A program made the translations under genes and the position numbers. A stretch of DNA of 58,849 nt, taken from positions 1 to 58,849 of the forward strand of contig JAIVFH010000168.1 in assembly GCA_025765595.1 (NCBI GenBank), given 5' to 3'. Positions 42,186 through 53,266 of the stretch are shown here, one piece after another (within the stretch, counting starts at the first letter, position 1; each line of letters starts with the position of its first letter). Source of the stretch: Obelidium mucronatum (Eukaryota > Chytridiomycota > Chytridiomycetes > Chytridiales > Chytriomycetaceae). The notes under the pieces are model-generated. The model did no database searches, was not told where the DNA came from, and was given only the letters and a program-made list of their open reading frames with translations.

Positions 42186-43924
42186 TTAATACGTTGGGGC
42201 TGCATACTTTTGCTGCAATTGGTCAATCGCATCTCTGAGAATAACAGAATCACCCAAAACTTGAGGCTTCAATGCCTCACAAAGGGCCGCCAAGTCACCA
42301 GACAACAACTCCTTCCCATCAATTCCGCCGGCTGTGTAAGATAACAACAAAAATAAACAGAACGTCAATAAGAGTATAGCGTTTTTTTTTCCAAAGTGCA
42401 ACTTACCTCGGATGGCATCAAACGTATTCTGGTCACCTCCATTCGCAGCAACCCAAACAACAACATCCTCCATGCTCCATTCATTAGGATGGTCCGGCAA
42501 ATCAAGATCCCCTGAAGTTCCAGCACCATTCGCGTTGGCATGAAGTCTTTCGAAACTCTCTTTGGACTTTTTGATGTTGAGAGCAACAGCAGGCACCCTT
42601 GTTGAAAGAAGAAAAAAAAAAACATGAGTTCGAATTACTCCCTGAATACATGGAATAAATGCAACAACAAAAACACTCACGCTGCAAGAGTGTTCAAGAA
42701 TGGTTCTGGTTTAGCGATATTCGCATTCATCTTCAGCACGGTGAATTCTTCGATCGAGACTTGCGATCGAATCGACCGGGGATGAATCGACTCAGAGTCC
42801 TTGATTTGGTTTCTAAAGACACCAAAAGAAGGAAAAAAGTATAAGGAAAAAAGGTGTCTTTCCAATACTGTGCGTTTTTGTGTAACGCCGAAAAAAATCC
42901 ACACAAACCTCTTTACATGCAAAAAGTACGCAACAAGTCCTAACCCGATAACAAAGACCCCAACAACAACTCCAATAACAATTGCAGCATTCAAAGCCGC
43001 TGAAGAAGCCCCGGGATCTGAAGTCGCAGTCGTAGTTGCAGCAACAGTGGCAGAGAACGAAACAGACCCAGACCCAGAAGCACCTGCAGTACCCGTCACT
43101 CTCGTAGATTTTAAAACTGGCGTCGCATTCGGAACGGACACCCTCGTAGTCCCATTCACAACCGCTTTACATGATAGTGTTTTCCCATCCGGCACTGTCG
43201 TTGGATCCCGCACAACACTGTAATAAAGATCATCGCCCGAACAGCCATCATAATCCGCAATCTTACTTGCGCCTCCCACATACTTGGAACACTTGTTGTC
43301 AGAGTAATAAAACAGATTGACAATCGTTCCATTACTCGCATTACTACTCTCTGTAAGAGTCGCAAGCATGTATCGAGCCTCAGTGGCAACCCGCGCAATG
43401 GAACCCCCTGTCGAATTGGTTCTAGTATCCCAATTGGGCATACACGACTTGACACGGAACATTTGCATGTTTTGGTTCAGAGGGTCGGTACAGTTGTAGG
43501 CAAAGACAAAGCCCGATCCCATCAGAGAGAGACCGGTTTCCAAAGGATCCACGGGGTTATATGGGTAATTTGCGCATTGGTTCACTTTCTGGAGTCCAGT
43601 ATCGGGCGCTGGCGATGTGAAGATCAGGTTTGGTGGTGACAAGGTTGGCATTGGTGCAGAACCCGACATGGACGTTGCTGAAGCGAGAGACAAGGGTAAA
43701 GTGGAAGCAGTTACTGTAGTTGTAAGTACTCCGATGGTTGTTGCCGTAGTAGTGGCAATGGTGTTGTTGTTGTTGCTGGGGGAGACTTTTGGAACAGCAG
43801 CACAGGTATCATCGTTGTAGCATTGCTCTTTGGGATCTGGATCGTTCGGGATAAAGTAGAGCTGAAGAACCGTCTTACAGTTGGCTGTGTATTGCACTTG
43901 GTAGCTTCCTTCGTACGTAGCCAT
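42186..43924 (-). CDS. SAM-tailed surface protein, array member D
   Basis: ATG chosen at 43924 (MATYEGSYQVQYTANCKTVL), which matches the start pattern of the other members. An upstream in-frame ATG near 44032 is possible. The ectodomain is the longest of the four (about 330 residues), with Asn/Thr/Ser-rich linkers, several N-glycosylation sites and Cys pairs (YYSDNKCSKYVGGAS, YDGCSGDDLYYSVV). The TM is IVIGVVVGVFVIGLGLVAYF. The tail begins NQIKDSESIHPRSIRS and ends in a SAM-like domain: HPNEWSMEDVVVWVAANGGD and GIDGKELLSGDLAALCEALK. Introns interrupt the TM/tail junction and the SAM domain, as in A and C. It is divergent from A-C in the ectodomain but the same architecture. Confidence 0.7.
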
Positions 43925-44394
43925 AGCCTGATTGACAGGACTTGGTTTTTTCTCTAAAAGTGAAATGGTTGGGAACTCAAGCCCAGAATTGATTAAATGA
44001 ACAAAGGTAAAAATATCAACACGCGTATACATCACAAAAAAAAGGGGCAGAGATCTTTGGGTTACAGGCTACTTCTGATATTGCGAACGGCTCAGCGAAA
44101 TATACTCATCTCGCGGCTCCGAACAAAAAATGGGAAAATGAAAAAGAAAGCGCTCCTTAGTATCATCAACCACATTCTGAAAATTGCTTCATAATATAAT
44201 AGTAGTTCTGCCGGGAATGTTGCTATGTATCGAATCAGATGGCGCGCAATAATACCAAAAGAACTCCGCTGAACACCTTATTCACACAACATCAGCCCTT
44301 AAGAAACAAATGAACAAAAGCCATAAAACAAACACAGAGCTGCATCTCTTTCTTATTTTTCGAGTCACACTGAAAATCTTTGAAACAGCAAAAA
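43925..44394. promoter_or_regulatory. Divergent intergenic region, probable shared promoter
   Basis: 470 bases between the minus-strand member D and the plus-strand membrane protein gene. No gene seen; individual promoter elements cannot be assigned. Confidence 0.4.
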
Positions 44395-45492
44395 ATGACA
44401 GCAGTGTTCCAACAACGGGAAGCTGAGGCTGCCGCTTTAGCAGACGGGAAGGTCTTGTACGGAACCATTGCGGCTGATATCGTGGCGGCAGCATGCACGG
44501 CAGGCTTCACGTCTCCAGGTACAGAGTGTTGTTGTTATCTATGAACCCTTGATATCGTCCATTTCCTCCACCAAATTGTTTCCAGACCACTTCAACTTAC
44601 CCTTGCCCAATCATTTTATATTCATGCAGTCGTTGCTGTTATCGACCGGTCAATCATTGCAAACTTTTCTGGAAAGCAAACGCTTGTAAAAGGGTTGGGA
44701 GAAGGATTCTATACTTTGTTCACAAAACCGTGGGTGCATATGAGGCAACCCTCTGTGCTGGCAGTCTTTGCTGTATATAGTTTAACTTATGCTGCCGTAC
44801 GTTTTTGGGATTTCGTTTGTCTTTGTTCAAATGGGGCAAATATCTTATCAGCTCGTGTGGGCATCTCAACACTCCCTCCCCTTTACAGACCAACGTGACA
44901 GATACCCTATCCAAAAAAATGAGATACGATCCCAGCATCCCGAAATTCGTTGTATCATCCGTAACAAACACTGGATTAACAATCTGGAAAGATTCGCTCT
45001 TGACCCGGTGGTTTGGCCAAGGCACACCGCGACCCGTCACTCTCAAATCATTCACGTGTTTTGGATTCCGGGATTCTTTGACAATGGCGGCTGCATTCAC
45101 GTTCCCACCGATTCTGAGTAGTTATTTGCAGGGACCTGGAGTTGGGTGGGGGAAAGAGAGGGCGGATGTGGCGTGTCAGTTGTTTATGCCGTGTGCGTTT
45201 CAGTTTGTGACGACGCCTGTGCATTTACTGGGTGGGTTTTTTGTTCTTGCTTTTTGTGTTGTGGTTAGAATGGAATATTAATGGTAAACCATTCTCCTTT
45301 CCAGGTCTCGATTTCTACAATCGACCGGATGCTGCCAAAGCAGGTGGATCAATGGGCAGAGCGCGTGCGATTGGAAAGGAATACCTGCCGTCAACATTTG
45401 CACGAATGGGACGCATTCTTCCAGCGTTTGGGTTTGGAGGGGTCATTAATAAGAAAGTGCGGACGTCTGCAACGGAGCTCTTTACAAAATGA
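44395..45492 (+). CDS. Multi-pass membrane protein of unknown function, possibly mitochondrial
   Basis: Exons 44395-44518, 44630-44796, 44889-45231, 45305-45492, all phases consistent; about 273 residues. Start MTAVFQQREAEAAALADGKV. Hydrophobic segments include TIAADIVAAACTAGF, SVLAVFAVYSLTYAA, SLTMAAAFTFPPILSSYL and FMPCAFQFVTTPVHLLG. Motifs that look conserved are TKPWVHMRQPSVLAVFAVYS, FGFRDSLTMAAAFTFPP and GLDFYNRPDA. The arrangement recalls fungal mitochondrial membrane proteins of unknown function, but I cannot place it in a named family. The frame is clean, with no break in any exon. Confidence 0.65.
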
Positions 45493-45591
45493 ATGGGTTT
45501 GAGGTTGAAAATAAAGTGAAATAATGGATAGACTGATAAATTTTCTGGGTACAAGTGGTAGGGTGTCATAAAAAAAATCATTTCAAAAACG

Positions 45592-46429
45592 ATGAGTGGG
45601 CAACCCGAACAGCAAGAGAGAGGCATCATTGGCGATACTTGGGGAAACATGTCTCATCTGCAGAGATTCGGGGCTGAGGTTGCAGTTGCTGGTGTTGGAT
45701 ACATGGCCTACGATCGTGAGTTAATTAAGTCAAGTGCCCCGCTGATCAACGCTTTGTTAGAATGGCGCAAGCACCACGACAAACCTCACTCGGACCAGTC
45801 TCAAAGCGAATACCAAACTTATGCTGCTCAATACAACCCTAACCAAGCTGCTCCATGGCTTCAGCCCGGTGGCCAACAACAGCAGCAACAGCAACAACAG
45901 TACCAGCAACAAGGTCCCCCACAAGGACAACTTCCTCCTGGCTGGGTCATTCAATTCTCGCAAAAGTACCAAACCAACTTTTACGTGAGTTGTTTGATGG
46001 AATCGTTTCAGACACAACTAAAACTCATTCCGCATGTAGCACAACAACAACACTGGTGAAAGCACCTGGACTTTTCCCCAGCAGCAGCAAGTGAACGATC
46101 CTCAAGGCCCACCACCTTCCTTCCAGCATCAACAACAACAACAACAGTACCAACCACAACACCCACAAGCGCCTCCACCACACCACGGTGGAGGTATCGG
46201 TGAAACATGGAACAACATGTCCCATCTCCAAAGATTCGGTTCGTATTTTTTTGGGTTTTATCTACTTCCTTCTTTTTTTTCTGGCGTGTTGTTTAAGAGA
46301 GTTACAGGTGCCGAAGCGGCAGTTGTTGGAGTTGGATACCTTGGATACCAAGCGTGGTTGAAACACAGTGGAAAGCAACACTCGCGTGAAGCTGAAGTGG
46401 AATATGAACACTATTCTCGTGGGATTTAA
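45592..46429 (+). CDS. WW-domain protein with a repeated helical module
   Basis: Exons 45592-45984, 46040-46238, 46308-46429. Start MSGQPEQQERGIIGDTWGNM. A central WW domain is split by the first intron: LPPGWVIQFSQKYQTNFY then NTGESTWTFP, with both tryptophans present. WW domains bind proline-rich peptides. Gln-rich linkers flank it. The module GDTWGNMSHLQRFGAEVAVA, then GVGYMAYD near the N-terminus, recurs after the WW domain as GETWNNMSHLQRFGAEAAVV, then GVGYLGYQ, an internal duplication. The repeated module has a short hydrophobic Gly/Ala/Val stretch and may touch membranes. The product is about 237 residues. Confidence 0.75.
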
Positions 46430-46888
46430 AAGTACCTGTTATCAAGAGCGGATCGAAATAAACGTAACAATCCTCTGCGATTCTGGCACAAGTTATTATA
46501 TTACATGTGAAATCATTTTCAACATCCTGTAATTTTATGGACATTCATATGAGGGGAGAACTCAACTTCTCGAAATAACTCAATTACCGATGCGCAATTA
46601 GAATTCAAAAGCGATAAATAGAATGCAACCTCTTGGCAATCACTCGCAAGGCTTTCCACTTCCACTGAACCCAGTCACATTCCCAGGTTTCTGCCAACCA
46701 ATTGATTAATTAACACGATCTTGGCATCGGATTGCAAGCACAAATACGTCGACTCTTCAAGTTGAGAATGGGGGGGTGAGCCAACCAAACAAAACTTACA
46801 AGCCCAAGCCATGATATTCTACGATTTTCAAACTGATTTACTTTATTGACATAGAAACTAGCTGGGCCTGCAGACGTTACGCGATTTA
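46430..46888. other. Intergenic stretch containing a decayed lectin fragment
   Basis: Between the WW gene and the Spa2-like gene. Apart from the lectin relic listed next, nothing recognisable. Confidence 0.5.
46660..46770 (-). pseudogene. Decayed relic of the B_lectin-like gene
   Basis: On the minus strand this reads STYLCLQSDAKIVLI, then GRNLGNVTGFSG, clearly related to YLCVQSDAKVVLY and WRNPGNVTGCSG of the gene at 19.3-19.8 kb. The two share acccagtcacattcccag and the stretch ttggcatcggattgca. A deletion of about 10 bases and loss of the upstream exons make this copy non-functional. Confidence 0.75.
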
Positions 46889-49800
46889 TCAAACTTCGTC
46901 CAAAAGAGCTACAAACTTCTTGACAAGTTTGGCAACATCATATGCACTCGCACCAATAGCCTGCTTCACGTCTGCATTCTGCGGATCTCTTGCCAACTCT
47001 CCTGCCTTGGCTTCAAGCTTCTTCCTCGCACTCGCCATGGCAGTCAATACGGTTTCACCTTCAACCCTGAACTCATCCTCTTCATGCAGCTTTGAAAACA
47101 CGTCATAAGAAGCCTTTAGAAGACCCTTCACAATCCCACTTATCCCTTGCACTTTTCCATTCATATCCCTCAAAAATGCATTCCCAGATCCACCACTCCT
47201 CATTGTCCCCAAAAGAGTCTGAATTCCTTCCACAATCGTGGCAGTCTGTCCCTCAACATATGCCTTCAGCTGCTGAATTTGCTGGTAAGTTTCCTCATCT
47301 TCCCCAGCATATTCCTCCAGCTCCGGGTTTTTGCATTTGGTCTTGACAAGTCTCGCTACGAGGTTTACACTTTCTGTAAGGATCGATATGGACTTGTCTA
47401 CGGCAGGGACGTCTCCATTGCCACCATCTTTGACTTTTGATAGGTGAGCTTTTGTGGCCGCAATCAGACCAGTTAGGGCTTTGGAAAAGTGGGCACGGGC
47501 GTCATCGAGCTGTGATTCAAAGGTGGATACTTCAGAGTTTTTGTAGTGGGTTGTTTCATAGTCTTCAATATTTTCCGTCGCTTGTTTGCAAGCCGATATG
47601 ACAAGCTTGAGGGATGGAAGGACTGTCGCTGGGTCCGACCTGTTTGTAACACCAGTTTAATACATATTCATGAGAGAAAGAAGTGATTTTCTGGTTTACC
47701 TGAGAGATCGAAGGAGTTTTTCAACAGAGGTTTGGTATTCTTGGGCAGCGGCCATTTCAAGGACTCCATCGTGAACCAAGGACGGTAGCTCCGGCAATTC
47801 TTCTAATTCAGTCACAACAGGAGTTCCGTTCGATGCAAATGTGATCGCGGCTTTCTTTCCCGTAAGCAATTGTACCTATTCCGAAAGTTAATTCAGAATA
47901 GACACCATAACTGACGACAACAACGAGACAAACCTGTTCCCTCAAGCCGTCATTCTCAATTTTTAGGGCCTCAAAATTACGACCCAACTCGTCATACTGC
48001 TGAGCCAGCTCATCAGCCACTTTAATTCCTTCGTCCTTCTTAGAGGCCAAAGTTTCGTTCTGGTTACGCAGATCGTTATTCTTAGCGCTCAAAGATTTAA
48101 CTTCTGCCAACAGCGATGTCGTTTCAATTCGGACTTCCCCAAAAAGCTTAGAAATGGTTGTGTCTTAGTACAAAAAAAGAATAAATTTCAAAGTAGTCTT
48201 TACCACTTGTTGATCCGCAATGTGTGACTTGATATCTGCATAATCAGTTTTGAGAGCAATGTAATCCGACATTTGGCGTTGATTTGTTTGCTTCATGTTT
48301 TGGACTTCCTGTCGCGCCTTTTCTGTTTCTGCACGAAGATTGTTGGCTTCCGTCTGAGTATCCAGATACATTCTCTTTGTTTCGTTCAGCTCTTTCCGAG
48401 TTGTTGAAAGTTCCTGTTTTAACAGTTTCAGTCCAAAAAACAATAGTCACCAGCTACGAACCTGAACAGAGTTTTGATTCTCTTGTCGTAATAAACTCAT
48501 TTCTGTGCGAACAGCCGCAACAGTGGCAACCGCTTCGCTGGAATCTTTTCGTACTCCACTCAACTCTTTTCGCACTTCCTGGGTTTCTTTTCGTGATTCA
48601 GCAAGTTCCTAAAATTGCATGGAATCAGATACTAAATGAACCGAGAAATAGGCGAAGAAAAATCCATACAAATTGTAATGTCTCCACTTCTTTCCTGGCA
48701 CTCATGTAGTCTTCTCCATTCTCGTGCGCCTCCTTCCGGGCAGCATCCAGAGCACGCTTCGTACTGTCCAGTTCGGATTCTAGTGTATTGATTCTCGTTG
48801 TAAGTGCCTCCATTTTCGCCGCATTATCCTTTCTCATTCGCTCCATCGCATCCTAAAAAACAACCATGACCAAATTTAACAAAATATAAAGTAACAGAGG
48901 AAATATCATAGATAAATATATCTTAACTCGCAAGACTCCAGATGTTGCATCTCCAGCAGCCGTCGTCACTGGTGTTCGAGGAGATTGCGCCACAAGGTTG
49001 ATTTTCCCGAGTTCCGACATAACTTCGTCAATAGATTTTCCATTGCTGCTGCTTTGTTGTTTGGGTGCCGGGGTAGATGCTGCCGCGGTCGTTGGGGGTT
49101 TTGGTGGAGTTGCTGTCGTTGCAGGTGCATTGGCAGTTGGAGTTCCTGGAATTAATGTAGCAGGCCGTCCTTGCGTCTTTTGTGATGGGTACTAAAAAAA
49201 GAGAGAGGGATATGGAACTGTTAGTTTTCAGGCTGATGACCAATGAGGATAGTGATATGCTGTTAAGTCCGACACAACAGCCGTCATTCGAATGACCACA
49301 TGATTTCACATAGAAGTTGCGCTGGAAAATTCGTTCAGACTCGACTATTTTTGTTGTAGTGGCCACAATTGCCTCTGGTCGTTAGCCCAATTTACAGACT
49401 TCAATGACACAGTTTTCAACGGCACACAATCAATGGATGACAAGAGCGGCAGCGTAGGCGAAATAAAGGCGAATCAAAAGTTTCAAGTATTGTCCATGCG
49501 AGGGATGCGAGAGAGTTCGTGAAGTGGAGATTTGACATCTCTCATTTACCTCTTGAAGTAGATTTGGGTACCGCCGTTCCAGTTCAAAGTAAACATCACA
49601 GCCCATCTTTTTAAAGTTTAGAATAGCGAGGGAAGCCAGCTTCTGCCTCGTTTGGTTTCGTTTCGGGTGAAAGTCTTGTCTAGCCGGGAGATGGGGAGGG
49701 GCTGGAAAACAGTGAAATAAGGCGGGATAGCAAGCGGCAGTCAGTGGTTCTGGCACAAAAGACAAACTAAGATTGAAGCTTGTTACCGCCAGATCCTTCC

Positions 49801-49988
49801 TTGCGCCGGAGGATCTCATCAATGAGATCAATTGTAAACACATTAAACTGCTGCTGGTTGAGTCTGCCCATCCGAATCTGCGATGCTTCTGAGTTTGCCT
49901 CCTGGGCTTCGGCTGAGGCAAGAAACTCTGTGCCGAGAAACGTCCGGAGTGTCAGGTATTGGTCCCCGACTTGTACAGCCGTTGTCAT
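46889..49988 (-). CDS. Spa2/GIT-homology polarisome scaffold (Spa2-like)
   Basis: ATG at 49988 (MTTAVQVGDQYLTLRTFLGT). The Spa2 homology domain is spread over two exons: SQIRMGRLNQQQFNVFTIDL, IDEILRRKEG, then LPARQDFHPKRNQTRQKLAS and DVYFELERRYP. An exon at about 49190-48930 is Pro/Ala/Thr-rich and ends MSELGKINLVAQSPRTP. Coiled-coil exons follow (48846-47808; KMEALTTRINTLESELDSTK). The C-terminal helical domain (47640-46889) ends AYDVAKLVKKFVALLDEV. Spa2 organises actin polarity and MAPK signalling at growth sites. At least seven short introns are visible as frame changes at GT-AG sites; the exact model needs RNA evidence. Confidence 0.8.
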
Positions 49989-50319
49989 TGCAAATGTGTC
50001 TTTTTCAATGTGATTTTATTGCCAAAGAGTATCTGTTTTCACCAAAGTTAACAAATACGTGTAAAAGCGATCGGACGGAAACCCGATGTCACCGTCTATT
50101 ATTTGCTTATAAATAGTTCATAGATATTTTTCTTTTATTTTAATCCTTCCTTTTCGCAGAAAACTGAAATTGGGCTTGCTCGAACCCAACAGATCAAACA
50201 GCCTCCCCACCGCCAAGCCACCAATAGAGTAACACTCAGCTGCTGCTGAACACGAGCCGAGAACTATCTGTAACCTGAACTCCCGCCTGGTCGATACCAA
50301 TCCCTCGATAGCAACTCAC
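49989..50319. promoter_or_regulatory. Divergent promoter region between the Spa2-like and four-TM genes
   Basis: 331 bases separating two divergent starts. No recognisable gene or defined element. Confidence 0.4.
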
Positions 50320-52412
50320 ATGGACCCCAGTGCTGTCAGATTCCCTGCCGTAGTCTATGCCCTGACAGCCTTTCCGTCGCTAATAACAATGATCGTAGCT
50401 GTTTCGTTACCCCGAATCATAGTCACAACGAATCCTGTGTTTCAAGTCTCTCTGACTCCTCCCATATTTCCATCAACCCTAATAATACCAACCAGCAACA
50501 CCACCACTACTAACTCAACGATAACAACGATACCCAAAGCAACATCAAAAGATTCATATTACATATCTCGAACTTTCAACGATACTTCTCCTATCGTTGC
50601 CAACGCTACTTGGCCAACGTGGCCAATCCCAATGTCAAAACTACTGCCCACCGATTCATCAGTCTCCATCAGTTGGCTCGGTTTTGCATTTGGAATGTTT
50701 GATGTCTGTGCGACTTACACGCTGCGACCTGCCTTTAAACCTGGGGCTTTTTATCCTCCCAGCGTTGGTGGCGGTGCTCAAGGTGGGGTCGGGCCAAATG
50801 TTTGGAATGCGAACCGAACACAGTATTGCATTCCCTTTCAAGAATATTGCGATCAGCGCAGGGTATAAAAATATGTAGTCTAGCCATTTGTGATGCTTTA
50901 ATTAAATTTAATCATTCAGTTATCTGGGAATGCATGTGGAAGTGTCAAAGTTTCGCAAATACTGTCAATATCTCATGTTGTCTTGCACGCGCTTGCACTC
51001 GTTGCAATGTGGGTTGGGGTTTCGATGGTGGGAGCTGCCGCTGGATCTCGATTTGCAGCGTCGCGACTATTACAGAATCAACAGGCACAAGAGCAGCGTG
51101 GGGGGAGTATGAGATGGCTCATTCGATTCGGAAAGGGCAAGGAAGACAAAAGCGCTTCTGTGGCCAAAATGGGAGGATCTGTGTTGCTTGGATCCTTTGC
51201 TCTCCAAGTTCTTGGAGGTTAGTCTTATATATTTTTTAATGAAAGAGGTAGTTTGCTCTTAACTCATGCTTCTGATTAGAACTTTTTGCATTGATTATGC
51301 TCATTATATCAACCACTTCGCTCAGTCAAGACCTTCTGGCGATTGCACCAATCCAAGAAATCTTTGTTATCAACCCAGATCCTGTATTCAGTCTCGCCGT
51401 TTCTTCGCAACTCCTAATTATTACCACATGCCTCAATTTCATCATGACGCTTCTCACGTTCTTCCGATATAAACCCATTCTCTTCCCTTCACCCACGAAA
51501 CCGCAAACAAAGGGTAAAAACCCTTCACTGGATCCAGAGAACGGGGAGAACGATGATGAGGCAGATGAAATTCCGAACCGCCGATCAGCAGGCAATCCGC
51601 GGCGCAGCTCTTTCGACAGCGACTTTGATATTGCTCTCCGTGATGAAAATCTATACAACAAACGATTCGAACAATGGTCCAAATCAGTGGCTCAAGAAAC
51701 GTTTTCAAATCTACCGCAGCAGCAACAAGGTTCATCTGCTGGTTTTGTGCCCTTTTCCAATGCCGCATTGGGTGGACGAAGTAGTAATAGCTTCAAAGGA
51801 CGTCCTGTAGTAAACACTTCAGGAGCTGGAGGAGGAGGAGCAGGAAACGCAAGTCTATTTGAAGGACAGCCTTCTATTGTCCATGAAACAAGGAGCAATC
51901 ATAGTGGGGGCAGCCTGTATCACGGACTGGGATCTGCTGGAATCAATGCGAACACTCCAACTGCCGTTGTTTTTCATCATGAAACGAGGAGCAATTACAG
52001 CGGCGCTGGAGGCGGAAGTATTCATCATGCGGCAGGTGTTTTACCAGCTGTGGGTACGAGTGCCACGACTAGTACCGCTGTTGCATCACCGTTGCAAGTC
52101 CCATCCGTAACTCATCGGGCACCTAGCTTCAATTTGGAGGAAGGGCTACATCAACGAAGGAGGAAAAATAGTTCGTCATCGATACCAGCATCTGTGTGGA
52201 AGCAGCAACAACAACAAGTAATTGGGGCACCCCCGTTACCGGGAATCGTGGCTGTTATTCCACCTGATAGCGAAAATGGCGGTCCACCACAATTAGAGTA
52301 CATTGAAATGAAGCCGTTAAGTGCAAAGGCTGGTGGACGTGGAGGTATTGGAAACATTGGGGCTGGGAAATCAGTCCCTACTATGATGGGGACGGTTGTA
52401 TTTGATGATTGA
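50320..52412 (+). CDS. Four-TM membrane protein with long cytosolic tail (SUR7/PalI-like topology)
   Basis: Exons 50320-50862, 50920-51218, 51280-52412; about 657 residues. TM1 (VVYALTAFPSLITMIVAVSL) is followed by a large extracellular loop rich in Thr/Asn with many N-glycosylation sites (NTTTTNSTITT) and one Cys pair (YCIPFQEYC). TM2 (VVLHALALVAMWVGVSMVG), TM3 (MGGSVLLGSFALQVLG with ELFALIMLIISTTS) and TM4 (LLIITTCLNFIMTLLTFF) follow, then about 330 residues of Ser/Gly/Asn-rich tail with acidic and basic patches (GENDDEADEIPNRRS). The topology resembles SUR7/PalI proteins of eisosomes and pH sensing, but no signature residue proves it. Confidence 0.6.
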
Positions 52413-52717
52413 TTTAGCGGTTTGTTAATAAAGCCAGGAACTGTAATTTTTTGTCAAATAGCTTTTCGCAATCCATTCAAGAATCGCTAACTTATACACA
52501 ATACCACCCTCATCACTTCGCATCATAACCGTTAATCCATTGATTTCCTAAGCGAAGATTACGGCAAGCACCGCGTCATTGTTCTTTCAACCACCTCTGG
52601 CTTCATGAGCCAACACGTAATAATAACCTGGAACGAAAAATTTGAAAATTTTGTGATCGATCAGAATTCTTTTTCGAAGCAAAATAAATCTTTGTCCAAA
52701 CCACCTTCCAAGTAACA

Positions 52718-53193
52718 ATGGGCGTCTCGTAAGTGATTTTATCCCACCACGCTCTGCACCACCGCCTCCTCCGTCGCCGTCTTCTACATCGCGTGCTCGC
52801 TCCCTATTCGCTTTAGTTCAGCGGTTTAGATCGCTTGTTGATTTAGCGCCACCCTCTGCTTGGATGTTAATTACTGCCCTTTTAGAATGTACAAGGCCAT
52901 TGGTCAAAATCCACCAATTATGCTTCTCATTGCCGCCGTTGGCTTTGGACTCAGTGCTGCTGCCTACACCGGAGCCCAGTGAGTAGCGGGGATGGCCCTT
53001 TGCGTATTCCATAAACTAATTTTCACATCACCACACCAGCTTCTTCCGCAACGACCCCACCCTCCTTCTGACTAATAAGAAGGCCAACCCCCACAGATGG
53101 AATGACATTGACCAGGGAACCAACATCAAGTTCTATTCTGTCAACCAGAAATTCGATAAGTCGGTCAAAAAGGGATACAGAGAGGACCTTTAG
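52718..53193 (+). CDS. NDUFA4/MLRQ (B12D-family) respiratory-chain subunit
   Basis: Exons 52718-52728, 52886-52978, 53040-53193; 85 residues. It begins MGVSMYKAIGQNPPIMLLIA and has one TM (IMLLIAAVGFGLSAAAY), then the family motif FFRNDPTLLLTNKKANPHRW and a soluble tail ending KKGYREDL. This small inner-membrane protein associates with complex IV (originally assigned to complex I) in animals. The tiny first exon (11 bases) and a 157-nt first intron are typical of nuclear genes for respiratory subunits. The stop is 73 bases from the convergent JMJD7-like gene. Confidence 0.88.
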
Positions 53194-53266
53194 ATACTTC
53201 CATCATTGTTTTTTGGAATAAAGACAAGTCTAAGACCTCGTTTGAGTTTGATTTTTGAGCTTTCTT

